64,000 nt of DNA, taken from contig OZ024799.1 of the NCBI GenBank assembly GCA_964017045.1, positions 27,601,596 through 27,665,595 of the forward strand, read 5' to 3'. Below are positions 41,835-53,019 of this stretch, in pieces; within the stretch, counting starts at the first letter, position 1; every line of letters starts with the position of its first letter. A program made the position numbers and the translations under genes. The notes below the pieces were generated by a model. That model did no database searches. It had not been told where the DNA came from and saw only the letters and a program-made list of their open reading frames with translations. This stretch comes from Omphiscola glabra (Eukaryota; Mollusca; Gastropoda; Lymnaeidae).

Positions 41835-44800
41835 GATAGACACGCACATTCTACATTTAGTAAAAGCCTCAGATAAAAATATGTGGATACTACTCCCCCC
41901 CCCCCTCTTGAGGGGTCGTTATCCATTCATAGGATTCGCCTCCGCGTGTTTGAACTTGTTCATCGTTCCAGGCACCTCGAAAGAATGCCAAGCACTCACT
42001 CACTCCAGACAAGCGGTATCATTGCTCGTTTCATGTTGTCTTCATTCTGGTCTATCCAATGCCATGACGTGGCGTCTCAAAGCATCATTACCAAAGTAGT
42101 TAATATGATAATTTTAAAATAAGATTATTCATATTTCTTCACTAAGTCATTCTTGACAATTCCGACCGGTTGAAGACACCTGGTGACGCTTGGGAAAAAT
42201 AAGGGGGGTGTGGTAGGAAGCTGTCCTCTCCAGGTGGCACTTTGTCTGGTAAGGGTGGGTGGCATTTTCAACCAAATGCAGAGTTTGTTTCGTGGAATAG
42301 GTGCGGCAAAAACTTTGGCTTGCGTGGGGCAGCATTTACTCTATCTAAGCCACTGATAAAACAACCGCTCCAGTCCACACATTCTTTCTTATATATATAT
42401 ACGTAATACATTTAATATTTTATGTATTTAACAAAATGTCATGTTTATATCTGTAATATATTCAATGTTAATTTTGTTGTGTTTTTAAAAAAAATAATAT
42501 AGTACAATAATACTACACAGTTTTTATCTTGTTCTATTCCACCTGTTATAACTTTGAGAATAACATAATTTACTCTCAAAGTAATAACTTGTTTCCATTT
42601 AAAGTTATTACAGTTACTGCACTAGCTAGAATGTCAATGAAAATTTGAAATAAAATTACTTCTATTTTAACAACCCTTAAAAAGAAAGTTTTTCTTATAA
42701 ATCCTTTATAGGCATTTTTGTTTGCATTGATGTCATTGGACGTGATTTATCATTGATGTCATTGTTGCAGCTGATTTTTGTTATGGGGATTGTTTTGATC
42801 AAACTCAGTGCATGTAAAACCTAACAAACCAAACATTTAAACCCAAATACGTCCTAAATACAAAGCACGCAGCATCAGCCGCACGATTAACCGCTACATC
42901 AAAGCACTCACCCAATGAACAAGTCATATTTCATTCGTATTCTCTTTAAAAACAGGAGATATGATTTTTGTGGGTTCGGGGTGGATGCGGAAAATTTGAT
43001 AGAATGTGTCGTCTTTGGCAAAATCTCTATGCCAGTTTTCAGTTCGATAAGATGACGGAAAGTGTGTCAATGAGCCGTCCGTATATTTTGCAAAAAAACA
43101 AAAGTGAAGTTTAATCAAAAGGATTTTTAAAAATGGCCAGCTACGAAGTGCTCTCCATTCCCAGTCAAACACTAAAACTACGGGTGGGTAGTAGATAGCG
43201 CCATTAGCAACATTTTATTCTAAGTTATCTCCACTTGAATGTCTAGCTTCACCCCCACATCTGGGAGGCTACGCTGGCCTCATGACCCCACGTGTGAGCA
43301 TCTCTGGGTCAAAGGTTACTGGAATCCATCGAAAGTTTACTTCTTTCAAAATTCTTTTTCGTAAAAACACGAAAAAGAGAGTCAATACGATTAGGAATTT
43401 CTTTAAATAACACATCAGCACACTTCAACTAGCTATGTACGACGTCGCAGCACCACATTACTACCTCACGTAGCCACTGTGGCAGAAACTTAGAGATTAA
43501 TTTAAATTGTACGCGATGAACTAGTAGATACACCGGAGTGGTCAAGAACCTTTTAAACATTTTCAAATACTTTGCTTCGTTATTTTACATAGCCTGCATA
43601 CACATATTTCAATGAATACATCTACTAATGTATATATGTATTGGGGGTTTTTAATATATTCCTGAGTACTTACTCCGTAAACTTTAAACGTTTCCCGGAG
43701 CAGAGCACTTTGAAGTTATTGTTCCTGTTTCAAACTTGTCGGTCGATCAAAGACATTTCGTATTCAGTGAAAAGTTATGTTGAAAGTTTCCTGACATTCA
43801 AACTACACTTTTTACACTATAAACATTCAGGTCCCTTGTCATGTCTATCTTTAAAATCTACGTGGCCTTTACTTGGGTGGGGACAGTTCTGGATGGCCTT
43901 ATAAAGATCTAGCGCTTTGTCATGTCTATAAAACTGGAAGGCTGAAATTTAAGATGGAGATTTACGCTATTCAAAACTCTCAGTCATACACAATATCATT
44001 TTTGTTTTCAATGAGGTATTAAAAGATGAAACATATCAAAATTTCCAAGATAAAATAACTACCAAGACATTAAGAGTTAATGGTTTTTAAAAAAAACAAC
44101 AACAAAAAAAGCCCTCAAATTATTTTATCATTATATGAGTTATTTTGCTAATTTTATGTGACTACAAACGTTCAGAGATTATATTAATATGTTTCTTTGT
44201 TTCCTCTACATAGTGTAATTAACTTGGATTTTTAGTATTTACCCCACCCCCCCCAAACAAAAAAAAAGGTATCATAGATTGAGGGATAAAGTTATTGTTG
44301 TACTCACTACTAGGTTCACGAGATTTGGGTCTTCTCAACAGTAAATATGGGTGGGTCAGAGAGAGAGAGAGAAATTATTTGTCTGCAGTTTACATCTGCG
44401 TCGAGATCCTTGTACCACTTAGTCAGGGGTTCTCTCCTCGTCAATCTGCATAAGGACATGTGACATTCAGGTGATCTTTCCCATAAAACACTTATGGTTC
44501 AATGTACAGGACTGCACACCAGTCACCAAGCGACGACCTGAGAAGCAATACTAGTATACCTTTAATTCTAGTGTACTTTACAATGTCACTGAGAGGCGCT
44601 GTCGTTGTTCACTTTGAGAATCCCTGATATATCATGCCTTTAATTTGAGTGTACATGACATTATCACCGACCCCACTATGTCGCTGTAGCCTGACAGGCG
44701 CGTGATTCTACAACATACATATTTCCGTAATTATTGTTGTAACAATCTGCTATTGTGCTAAGAGTTACTTCAGGGCTACTTCCGGCGCCGGATTAGTGTT

Positions 44801-45570
44801 GGTCTAGTGGAGCGCATATTCATGCATTCCATTAGTAAGAACATATCTTGTTTAACAATTCTGTTTAAGAGAGAGAACACAGACATTGGGGGGAATATGA
44901 TTTAAATAAATCGATAACTTTAAATAAAAATATTTTAAAATCTACTGCTTTAAGTTAGAATTAAAGCAACTCTCTAGTGATATATATATATTTGTTTAAA
45001 TTCGGTGATTTCCATACATGTCAAACAAATCATACCAACATCGTCCTATTGGTTCAGCTAAAACGAATCTATAATATATACATGGTTATATGTAACGCCT
45101 GACAAAATTTTTTACATATATTCTTTGACACGTTTTATATATGGGTTTACTGATAGCAAGGTCTTCAAAATTTAAATAAGTCTTCGTCTGCAATCATTTT
45201 TGACTGTATTCTTGAGAAGACAAAAGAGGGTTTTCGTTGGAGGTATATTAATAAATAGTATATTTTTATGATGAAGCATCCCGTGCCATTTGTGAAGGAT
45301 CTGACACCAATGCATGAAATTCACATTTTCGATCCTCTGACGCCTACTGCTGGTTTAAGCAATGGCAAAAGAGCGCTGCTTCTGGTCCATCGGCTGCTTG
45401 TATGAGATGACTGCTAGGTCAGGTATCTAGTAGTAATCTGCCCCGCTTTAGGAAAAATAGTCTAACTTCCATTTAAAATATAGTGCGTTTAACAATATTG
45501 CAACTCTGGTTATAAAATACTTCCCCATTCTAAATCTTGATTAATACAAAAATCGTGTAGTTCATAACAA
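41835..45570. other. Largely unassigned AT-rich DNA
   Basis: At about 42945-43145 a diverged copy of a dispersed repeat is shared with 60945-61130 (both contain AAAATTTGATAGAATGTG, then a GAAAGTG.GTCA and GCCGT block). A short GA run lies at 44363 and C-runs near 41895 and 44250. No gene or RNA is recognised. Confidence 0.45.
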
Positions 45571-45573
45571 TTG

Positions 45574-45930
45574 AAGTTTTTATTCTCTTATTAGTTGGAG
45601 TTTTTTACTCTCTAATTAGTTGAAGTTTTTATTCTCTTATTAGTTTGAGTTTTTACACTCTTATTAGTTGGAGTTTGTATTCTCTTATTTGTTGGAGTTT
45701 TTATTCTCTTATTAGGTGGAGTTTTCATTCTCTTATTATGTAAAGTTTTTATTCTCTTATTAGTTGGAGTTTTTTACTCTCTAATTAGTTGAAGTTTTTA
45801 TTCTCTTATTAGTTTGAGTTTTTACACTCTTATTAGTTGGAGTTTGTATTCTCTTATTTGTTGGAGTTTTTATTCTCTTATTAGTTGGAGTTTTTATTCT
45901 CTTATATGTTGGAGTTTTTATCCTCTCATT
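45574..45930. repeat. 24-bp minisatellite with ~169-bp duplication
   Basis: About fifteen copies of TATTCTCTTATTAGTTGGAG plus TTTT. A seven-unit block starting TTAGTTGGAGTTTTTTAC recurs at 45591 and 45760 (169 bp). Confidence 0.93.
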
Positions 45931-46054
45931 AGACGATTGCGTTGACACATTTTTTTCTTTCAGCAAGTTTGCAGACAAGCCAACGTTTTGTTTCAATCCT
46001 ATTCATTAGCAGGATTTAATCAAGAGTTTATTGAATCTTTGTCTCTAGTTCCGT

Positions 46055-46310
46055 GAAATCAAATCTGTTGACGTAAAGATGCACGTGACAATGCCTGCAC
46101 AGTTGTCACACCGCACAGGCAGATCAAGGTGATTGGACAATACTATGTTCGTCCTTCGTTTGCGAAGATGGCCAAGCCTTCGACTTGAGTAGCAGGCTTG
46201 CCTTGAGCTGTATTTTGTTAAAAGTGTGGGAGAATCGCTCAATTCCTAAGCCTCACTCTCTCGCCCTTGCCTGTTTGTTCCAATGGCCACCCGATATTAC
46301 GACATTATAA
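46055..46310 (-). repeat. Dispersed repeat copy, single-unit form
   Basis: The reverse complement contains ACAGCTCAAGGCAAGCCTGC, then TACTCAAGTCGAAGGCTTGG and CCATCTTCGCAAACGAAGGA. It matches the flanks and one monomer of the 18-bp array at 5185-5540. Confidence 0.7.
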
Positions 46311-46330
46311 CGGGGATAACGGGGCAACAC

Positions 46331-47160
46331 AAGTGTAAAGAATCGAAAACTCAAATAAATCAATGTGTGATTGGGACCCACACAAAGCAGCCATTATTGG
46401 GTAGGAAATGGTCTGGCTCAGCGGTAATGGGACTGGCTGTTTGGAAATGCTATGAATAAGGTTTGGTATTAGCCACTGATAGATCTTCTGAACAGATATG
46501 AAATCAGTGGAACTGAATTAATCATATTTTTTTTTTAAAGTATAGTATTATATTCTTGGTATCAAAACTGCTTTTCACCCCCAGACTACATTTACTTCAG
46601 ACTCTACCCAAGTATTGTCTTTTTTGGTACTTATTTTCAAACGGTATAACAATAATTAAGCAAAGAAACTACACGATCTTTATCCCCTGAAAACCATTTT
46701 CTAAATAAATGTTGACTGCCGATTTGTCGAAAGTTATTGCAGCCAGAAATTCATCCAGGGGTTGCTAAGCGGCTTCCTTTACCTTTCTTTTTTTTTTCTC
46801 CATACTAATTTCTGAACCCTGATATTAGCTTTGTTACCAATCTGAACTAATCCCTTGGGTCAAAGGTGTCACTGCACTGCTTGCATTGCAGAAGCTGTCC
46901 CTGATTTAACAGGAACGGTGCTACTTGTAATAGCAATTCGTTTTTAAAAAAGTGTTTAAATGTTTAAAAATATCGAAACTGAGAAATAAAACTGAAAATA
47001 TTTACGTAGTCCAACTTAAAATGATAATGTGACTACTTGGCCGCCGTTTTTATCGCTCAGTGAGATCGTCCCCATATGAAAATACGGCCTGTGGTTATCG
47101 ATGTATTTATGTATTTACTATTGCGTCATAAATGATATCGTCATATATTACTAGAGTATA
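46331..47160. other. Unassigned DNA
   Basis: Nothing recognised. Confidence 0.35.
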
Positions 47161-47168
47161 TTATAAGC

Positions 47169-47364
47169 CAGTGGTTCTCAACCTTCCTAATGCTGCGACC
47201 TTTGAATACAGTTTCTCATGTTGTTTCGACCCCCAGCCACAAAATTATTTTTGTTGCTACTTTATAACTGTAGTTATATGTGTTTTCCGATCGTCTTAGG
47301 CGACACCTGGGAAAGTGTCGTTCGACCCCCAAAGGGGTTGCGACCCACAGGTTGAGAACCGCTG
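47169..47364 (+). mobile_element. SPIN-like hAT MITE, copy 2
   Basis: 196 bp, from CAGTGGTTCTCAACCTTCC to GGTTGAGAACCGCTG, with an exact 8-bp duplication TTATAAGC (47161-47168 and 47365-47372). The interior is about 40 bp between the conserved ends (TGCTACTTTATAACTGTAGT then TGTGTTTTCCGATCGTCTTA), so it is an internally deleted derivative. It is the best preserved of the three copies. Confidence 0.93.
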
Positions 47365-47610
47365 TTATAAGCGAACATCCAAGAAGATCAAAATGCATTA
47401 CAGTTAAAAACATAAAGCAACAAAAGGCATCATTAAACCTTGATCTATCTGTCACGGAAAAATTGATTGAGTGAGTTTCCATAAAATATTAAGGGACACT
47501 TCTAAGGTGTAATTACATTTTCTTACTCACCAAAGCCATATGACGCATTGAACCTATTGACACAGCTTTATTGTGATAGTAATAGAGTATTACTTTTTTT
47601 AATGGTTCTA

Positions 47611-47832
47611 TCACGCCTTCAATAACCAGAGTAAAAACCAGTATGTCATGAAAATTGCTGGGAGGTTAATGAAGAAAATTAGTAGAACACTGATGTGAAG
47701 ATGTGCAATGCTCATTTTGATGAAGTGGCAGACGTCTGCTCTACGCTCCAAGACGTAGTTGCGCATCTTTTGTTGCATATTGCTGCGTTTGTTGGTCGTC
47801 TGTTCTGATGTCAGGTTCGGCTGCTGTGTCAA
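47611..47832 (-). CDS. Candidate 3'-terminal exon, membrane protein (weak)
   Basis: A 73-codon minus-strand frame, non-repetitive and protein-like: a polar Gln/Asn/Thr start, then MRNYVLERRADVCHFIKM, then a hydrophobic stretch (ISVLLIFFINLPAIF and on to WFLLWLL) that would form one membrane helix just before the stop. The sequence upstream on the minus strand ends in GACACAG, a possible splice acceptor. No family is recognised, and a chance open frame is the main alternative. No neighbouring exon was found. Confidence 0.18.
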   Translation of the reverse strand: MTQQPNLTSEQTTNKRSNMQQKMRNYVLERRADVCHFIKMSIAHLHISVLLIFFINLPAIFMTYWFLLWLLKA

Positions 47833-48244
47833 TGCCAGGCGAGCATTGACCAGGTCACGATCTTATAAAGTTGTTCGATAATTAATTAAGTCTGGGGCTC
47901 ACATGCAGTTGAGACTGTTTTATTTTAGTTGTTCAAAGGGATTAATTGAACACGACGGGGTGGTTGCGGGATCCTAAGGTCATCTCTCACCAACCTCGGA
48001 CGCACATAGTTTAAACACGGCACATGTACTTATCATATGGACACACCAGATACATACATACGTTCTCTTACACTTATACTGTTCACACACCGGTGTTACA
48101 CGCAAAAGATTCCTTTATCATATGCATACATTGTTTACACACAATACTCATATTTAATAATCGTATGCACGTAACCATAATTATCACACAACACATTCGC
48201 TCGTCATAAGCATACACCGTTTACACACATCATATGCGAACTTG
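47833..48244. other. Unassigned DNA
   Basis: Nothing recognised beyond CA-rich words near 48060. Confidence 0.35.
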
Positions 48245-48247
48245 AAA

Positions 48248-48850
48248 TACACAACTGAGATAGACACATCTGAGATAGAAACATCTAAGATAGACACAGC
48301 TGAGATAGACACATCTAAGATAGACACATCAGAAACAAAAATAATATACGTTTATCTTTATGATGTTTTTACGACATATAATTATGCACATAATTAATTT
48401 ATCATTGATGCCAATAAGTAACACATCATTTATGCACATACGTCACGCATCATTCTTGTACATGAGTCACACATCATTCATGCACATAAGTCACACATCA
48501 TTCATGCACATACGTCAAACATCATTTATGCATAAAGTCACACATCAGATCGCACATAAGTAACACATCATTCGTGCACATAAGTCACACATCATTCGTG
48601 CACATAAGTCACATATCATTCGTGCACATAAGTCACACATCATTCGTGCACATAAGTCACACATCATTCATGCACATACGTCAAACATCATTTATGCACA
48701 AAGTCACACATCAGATCGCACATAAGCAACACATCATTCGTGCACATAAGTCACACATCATTCGTGCACATAAGTCACACATCATTCGTGCACATAAGTA
48801 ACACATCATTCGTGCACATAAGTAACACATCATTCGTGCACATTTCATAA
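48248..48850. repeat. 24-bp minisatellite (plus 13-bp lead-in)
   Basis: 48248-48330 holds five or six short GATAGACACATCT units. From 48415 to 48843 about 18 copies of CATAAGTCACACATCATTCG plus TGCA follow. A multi-unit block containing the odd segment CACATCAGATCGCACATAAG recurs at about 48540 and 48706. The 24-bp period yields open frames repeating M-H-I-S-H-T-S-F. Confidence 0.93.
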
Positions 48851-49251
48851 ACTAAAAATTGGATTGAGCATTTGTTGTGGGATTTTTTGTTTCTCGAATA
48901 TTTCGCTTCAAATTGAACAATAAAAAAGTTTCTGAGCTTGTCTCACAGACAACTAGCGATCACTCAATCCTCTGAAACGGACTCGAGTGTTGTATCCTTG
49001 TAAATATAAGAATTAAATTCTCTCCGAGGACAACTAATCCCCAAAGCCACGCATTAAGCAACAGTAGATCTCAACATATCTGGCTGATGAAAATTTCCAC
49101 CACTCATTTGGACGTTCGTCAGTTTGTCTGGCACAGTCAGTCAACTGTTCATCGAGGGCCGGCACTCAAGATGTCAGGAATGAACAAACAACACCGGCAA
49201 CACATTATATCGTGGAAGTAGAATTCTATTTTAAATAGATATTAAATAGAT

Positions 49252-49371
49252 GTTTGTCAACTGCCATCACTCTCATACCATTGAAAAGTGTACTCAGCAT
49301 GGAAATGAGAGCTTGTCAACTGCCATCACTCTCATACCATTGAAAAGTGTACTCAGCATGGAAATGAGAGC
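49252..49371. repeat. 59-bp direct duplication
   Basis: Two adjacent near-identical copies of a segment beginning TTGTCAACTGCCATCACTCT, 59 bp apart. Confidence 0.93.
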
Positions 49372-49460
49372 TCATCAAGATTTTGAGAAGTACTCTGCGT
49401 TGTTGTGTCGATATTTCGACCATGTCCCTATTGAATTGTATTTCTCAAACGAAGTGGCTA

Positions 49461-49884
49461 TTGGTACCCGGGTACCAGAAGTGATAGGTTGGGATTAAAA
49501 ACGATTTAAAATGTTATTATTGGGTTTGTGGGACCAAATGAGGTATCAAATGAAAGATAATTGAATGAACTATACGTTTGTAATCTTAATTTTTCAGTTT
49601 TACTAAAATAAACTACCACAAATGACATCCGAATAGCATTGAGTATGATGATACCCGGGTGCGAATGGCGGCGCTGCGTGTCCGAGTCCATTTCGACTAA
49701 TGATATTCGGATGTCATTTTAAGTAGTTTATGTTAGATAAAATGAAGAATTACGTTTAAAAACGTATAGTAATTTCAATTATCTTTCATTTGATATCCTC
49801 ATTTGGTCTTACAAACCTAACAATAATATTTTTAATATTTTTTTTTTAAATCCCAACCTCTCACTTCTGGCACCCGGGTACCAA
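49461..49884. mobile_element. TA-flanked foldback MITE (Tc1/mariner-like?)
   Basis: The ends TTGGTACCCGGGTACCAG and (reverse complement) TTGGTACCCGGGTGCCAG begin inverted arms of about 190 bp. The arms continue through GGTTGGGATT and AATGAGGTATCAAATGAAAG, with a CG-richer centre near 49660-49690. TA dinucleotides flank both ends (49459-49460 and 49885-49886). No coding capacity. The superfamily rests on the TA only. Confidence 0.72.
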
Positions 49885-50095
49885 TAGGTGCAGCCTTTCT
49901 CAAAACGATGAGACATCAGCTTATCGCTCACGGTGACGGTTCCCCTAAATGTTGTGTGTCCATAATTTGTGTTTCTTCAGTTTTTTTATGTTCTCCTTTT
50001 TAAATAAGATGTTCTCTTGATAAATAACTTGATAACTTTCCTTGATAACACCGAGCTCAAAAAAGTAATAACAATAACAATTTGGTCAATCGATT

Positions 50096-50341
50096 GTGCC
50101 CATTGAATCAATGATCTTATTGGACAATTCAGGTATATGTGATGTTACATATCCGAATTCGAATTGTCAAATAACTCTGCAAACAGCCTGCCGGTCCAAC
50201 ACCGGAATGGGTCCGATCCAGGAAAGCCGTGTCGATATGGTCGGAGAACAAAAGGTCTTTTTATTTGACACGTCCAAAGTCCTGGCTCAGATCAATTCAC
50301 GGCAGCGGCCAATCCATATTGGATGTTTGATTCAGGTGTGA
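50096..50341 (+). CDS. Candidate internal exon (weak)
   Basis: An 81-codon open frame, non-repetitive and richer in GC than its surroundings, reading TACRSNTGMGPIQESRVDM and on to RPIHIGCLIQ. It ends at CAG followed by GTGTGA, which would serve as a splice donor, and the apparent stop lies within that donor. TTGGACAATTCAG at about 50133 could be an acceptor. No family is recognised and no partner exon is visible. Confidence 0.15.
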   Translation: MPIESMILLDNSGICDVTYPNSNCQITLQTACRSNTGMGPIQESRVDMVGEQKVFLFDTSKVLAQINSRQRPIHIGCLIQV

Positions 50342-50490
50342 CGTACCTATGGTGTCTTGTTGAGCAGAGATTAACTACGTGAATGGGGACCGTGATTGGG
50401 GTTGGGGGGGGGGGCATGTTTGAACAGTGGTATCAAAATTTATTGAAACAAGTGGCTTTGTATGGCTTTTCCTGGACTACCCCCCCCCCC

Positions 50491-50660
50491 CCAGTGGCGT
50501 AGTTAAGGGGTTGCCGCCCGGGGTGGGCTAACCTATTTTACGCTCCCTTCCAAGAAAAATAAATACATTTGGCCGAGAATGTCGCCCCTCATAATAAAGA
50601 AAAAGGTGTCGCCCGTGGCGGACTGCCACCTTCTCACCCCCTTTCCTTAAGCCACAGCCA
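50491..50660. mobile_element. Decayed hAT MITE (CAGTGGCGTAG family)
   Basis: Begins CAGTGGCGTAGTTAAGGGG after a C-run and contains AATAAAGAAAAAGGTGTCGC then CCGTGGCGGA, shared with 26600-26640. The right end is degraded (CCTTAAGCCACAG) and no duplication can be read. Confidence 0.5.
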
Positions 50661-51164
50661 CCCCCTAGACCAGTGCGCCGCAATCTTTTATCTTCGCGGA
50701 ACTCCTTGACCCTTCCCAGTTTTCCCTCGTCACACCAAAATTAAAACATGGGGGGTGGGCGGGGGTGGAGTGGGGAATTGTCTTGTTATTTTTAAAAAAT
50801 ATATATCTTATAGACGTTAACACGAGCCTGTAGATATTTTATACTAAATAATATAACTTAACTTAGTATTCACTTTCAATTGTAGATTCAGGGATGGATT
50901 AAAGCTAACTAACGTCCTAAGCACGGACAAATCTTGATGACCTCTCCTTTCCACGCTGTCCCAATCCATGTATAGTTGTCGACCTATGCGAAATGAATAT
51001 GACCTTGACCTTTCTATAATGAATATTAATTTTTGCTACTGTTTATGTTTCTTAAGCTCACAGCAGCACCGACTGTCAGGGCCTGGTGCATGAAGCATGT
51101 GCTTAGTCTTCTTAATGGTTAATACGGCCCTAGCGCCTTAAGCATGTGCTTAGTCTTCCTAAGC

Positions 51165-51362
51165 CAGTGGTTCTCAACCTTCCTAATGCCGCGACCCTTT
51201 AATACAGTTCCTCATGGTGTGGCGACCCACAACCACAAACTTTTTTTCGTTTCTACTTTATAACTATATAGTATATGTGTCTTCCGATGGTCTTAGGTGA
51301 CCCCTGGGAAAGGGTCGTTCAACCCCCCAAAGGGGTCGCGACCCACATGCTGAGAACCGCTG
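51165..51362 (+). mobile_element. SPIN-like hAT MITE, copy 3
   Basis: 198 bp, from CAGTGGTTCTCAACCTTCC to GCTGAGAACCGCTG, with internal GCCGCGACCCTTTAATACAG and CCGATGGTCTTAGGTGACCC. Flanks TCCTAAGC (51157-51164) and CCCTAAGC (51363-51370) match at 7 of 8. It has the same internally deleted structure as the copy at 47169. Confidence 0.92.
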
Positions 51363-51370
51363 CCCTAAGC

Positions 51371-52400
51371 AGATGCTTAATATTGCCCTATATATATATA
51401 TATATATATATTAATAGAAGAGACGTGTACGGAAAACAATATTTTTCAAGCTGCCTCTTCTCTAATATAATTTGTTTTCTTTTTGTTGACATAACTGCTT
51501 TTAAAAGGCTTCGTTGTAATTATTATTTTAAAAAAAAAACACTCTTAAATTGTTCTTTTAAATTCCAAAAACAACAAAAATATATATATTTTTTAAAAAT
51601 ACTTCAAAGACTGACCGTAGCTCACTCAACTTGTTATTGCCAAAACGCTTCAATGCAAGCTAAAGATGAATATTTTTTTTAGTATTAAAAAACAAAGATG
51701 TGATTGTGCAATAGATTGTTCAAAAGAAGTTTTGAGTGATCGTGATGGTAAAACAGTGTCTCAAGCAAGTTCAGCGTCTTTTGTACTTGGAGGATTGAAA
51801 TGAGAGGGAGGGGAGTAGGGTTTTGCAATGACGTGAGGGTCAGTTCAATAGGGACATGATCGAAACATTGATACCACAACACAGCGTGTAATATGCACTG
51901 GAAACGTGGATCAATGATTCGATTTATCATCGGCCCACGACGGTACGACTAAGTTTCAGCTGGTATATGTCATTGTGTCTCTATTGAGAGGCACTCATCA
52001 CTGTACAAAGGCTATAGTTTGGCAATCGCGGTAAAAACACGAAACTTGAACATTTCCATTCACACGGTCAGTTTTCAGCTGAGGACCCAACGTCATGAAT
52101 GGATTTGATGGATTTCATGGATATGAGATTCCGTGATTTATGCGGTGTGACGTGCTCAATCTTTGTGAGTTGGACTTTGTTGTGAATGGCGTAGTGAATA
52201 GTTGTTTATGTTCTGTCTTCGCCCCATCAACTGCCCTTGGCATTGATCTCTTCTTCATGACACAAACTGGTCAATGTGCTTGAATTGTTTTAGTGAGAAC
52301 CTCTGGTTAAAAGATTTTTATTTTAACGTGTTTTTTTTCCTACAGAAGCACAGTATGAGGACCTCTGCTGGAATGATTAGTTAAATGCCGGTCAACATAC
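51371..52400. other. Unassigned AT-rich DNA
   Basis: Includes a (TA)n run at 51390-51411. The 135-codon frame at 51275-51682 starts inside the SPIN-like MITE and runs through AT-rich DNA, so it is not supported. Confidence 0.4.
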
Positions 52401-52404
52401 AGCT

Positions 52405-52668
52405 ACTGTGTCAGTGTTTAGCACCACACTGTGTCAGGTTTGGTGCCAAACTGTGTCAGTGTTTGTTGCCACACTGTGTTAGTATTTGGGGCCACACTGT
52501 GTCAGTGTTTGGGACCGCACTGTGTCAGTGTTTGGTGCCGCACTGTGTCAGTGTTTGGGGCCGCACTGTGTCAGTGTTTGGTGCCACACTGTGTCAGTGT
52601 TTGGTGCCACACTGTGTCAGAGTTTTGCACCACAGTGTGTCAGGGTTTAGAGCCACACTGGATCACAA
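52405..52668. repeat. 23-bp minisatellite
   Basis: About eleven copies of CACTGTGTCAGTGTTTGGTG plus CCG, 23 bp apart in the central part. Confidence 0.93.
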
Positions 52669-52702
52669 CTTAAGACAATAGTGGGAAAGGGTTTGGGATT
52701 AA

Positions 52703-52912
52703 AATGTGTCAGGGGAAGCATACATAGCAGACACTTGACTAAATGTGTCAGGGGAAGCATACATAGCAGACACTTGACTAAAATGTGTCAGGGGAAGCAT
52801 ACATAGCAGACACTTGACTAAAATGTGTCAGGGGAAGCATACATAGCAGACACTTGACTAAAATGTGTCAGGGGAAGCATACATAGCAGACACTTGACTA
52901 AAATGTGTCGTG
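52703..52912. repeat. 40-bp tandem array (5 near-identical copies)
   Basis: Units starting AATGTGTCAGGGGAAGCATA are spaced 39-40 bp (52706, 52745, 52785, 52825 and 52865). They are essentially identical, which indicates recent expansion. Confidence 0.95.
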
Positions 52913-53019
52913 GTCTTCCCAATCAAACAATGGAATTTTTTTTTACGTGAACCTTTTCATGAACTCTCCCCGCATCCATCGTTCATATGTTCCTTAAGGT
53001 TTGGTGGAGGAGCACATAT

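Noticed and set aside
51275..51682. 135-codon open frame
   Set aside because: It begins inside the SPIN-like MITE and runs into TA- and A-rich DNA with no domain.
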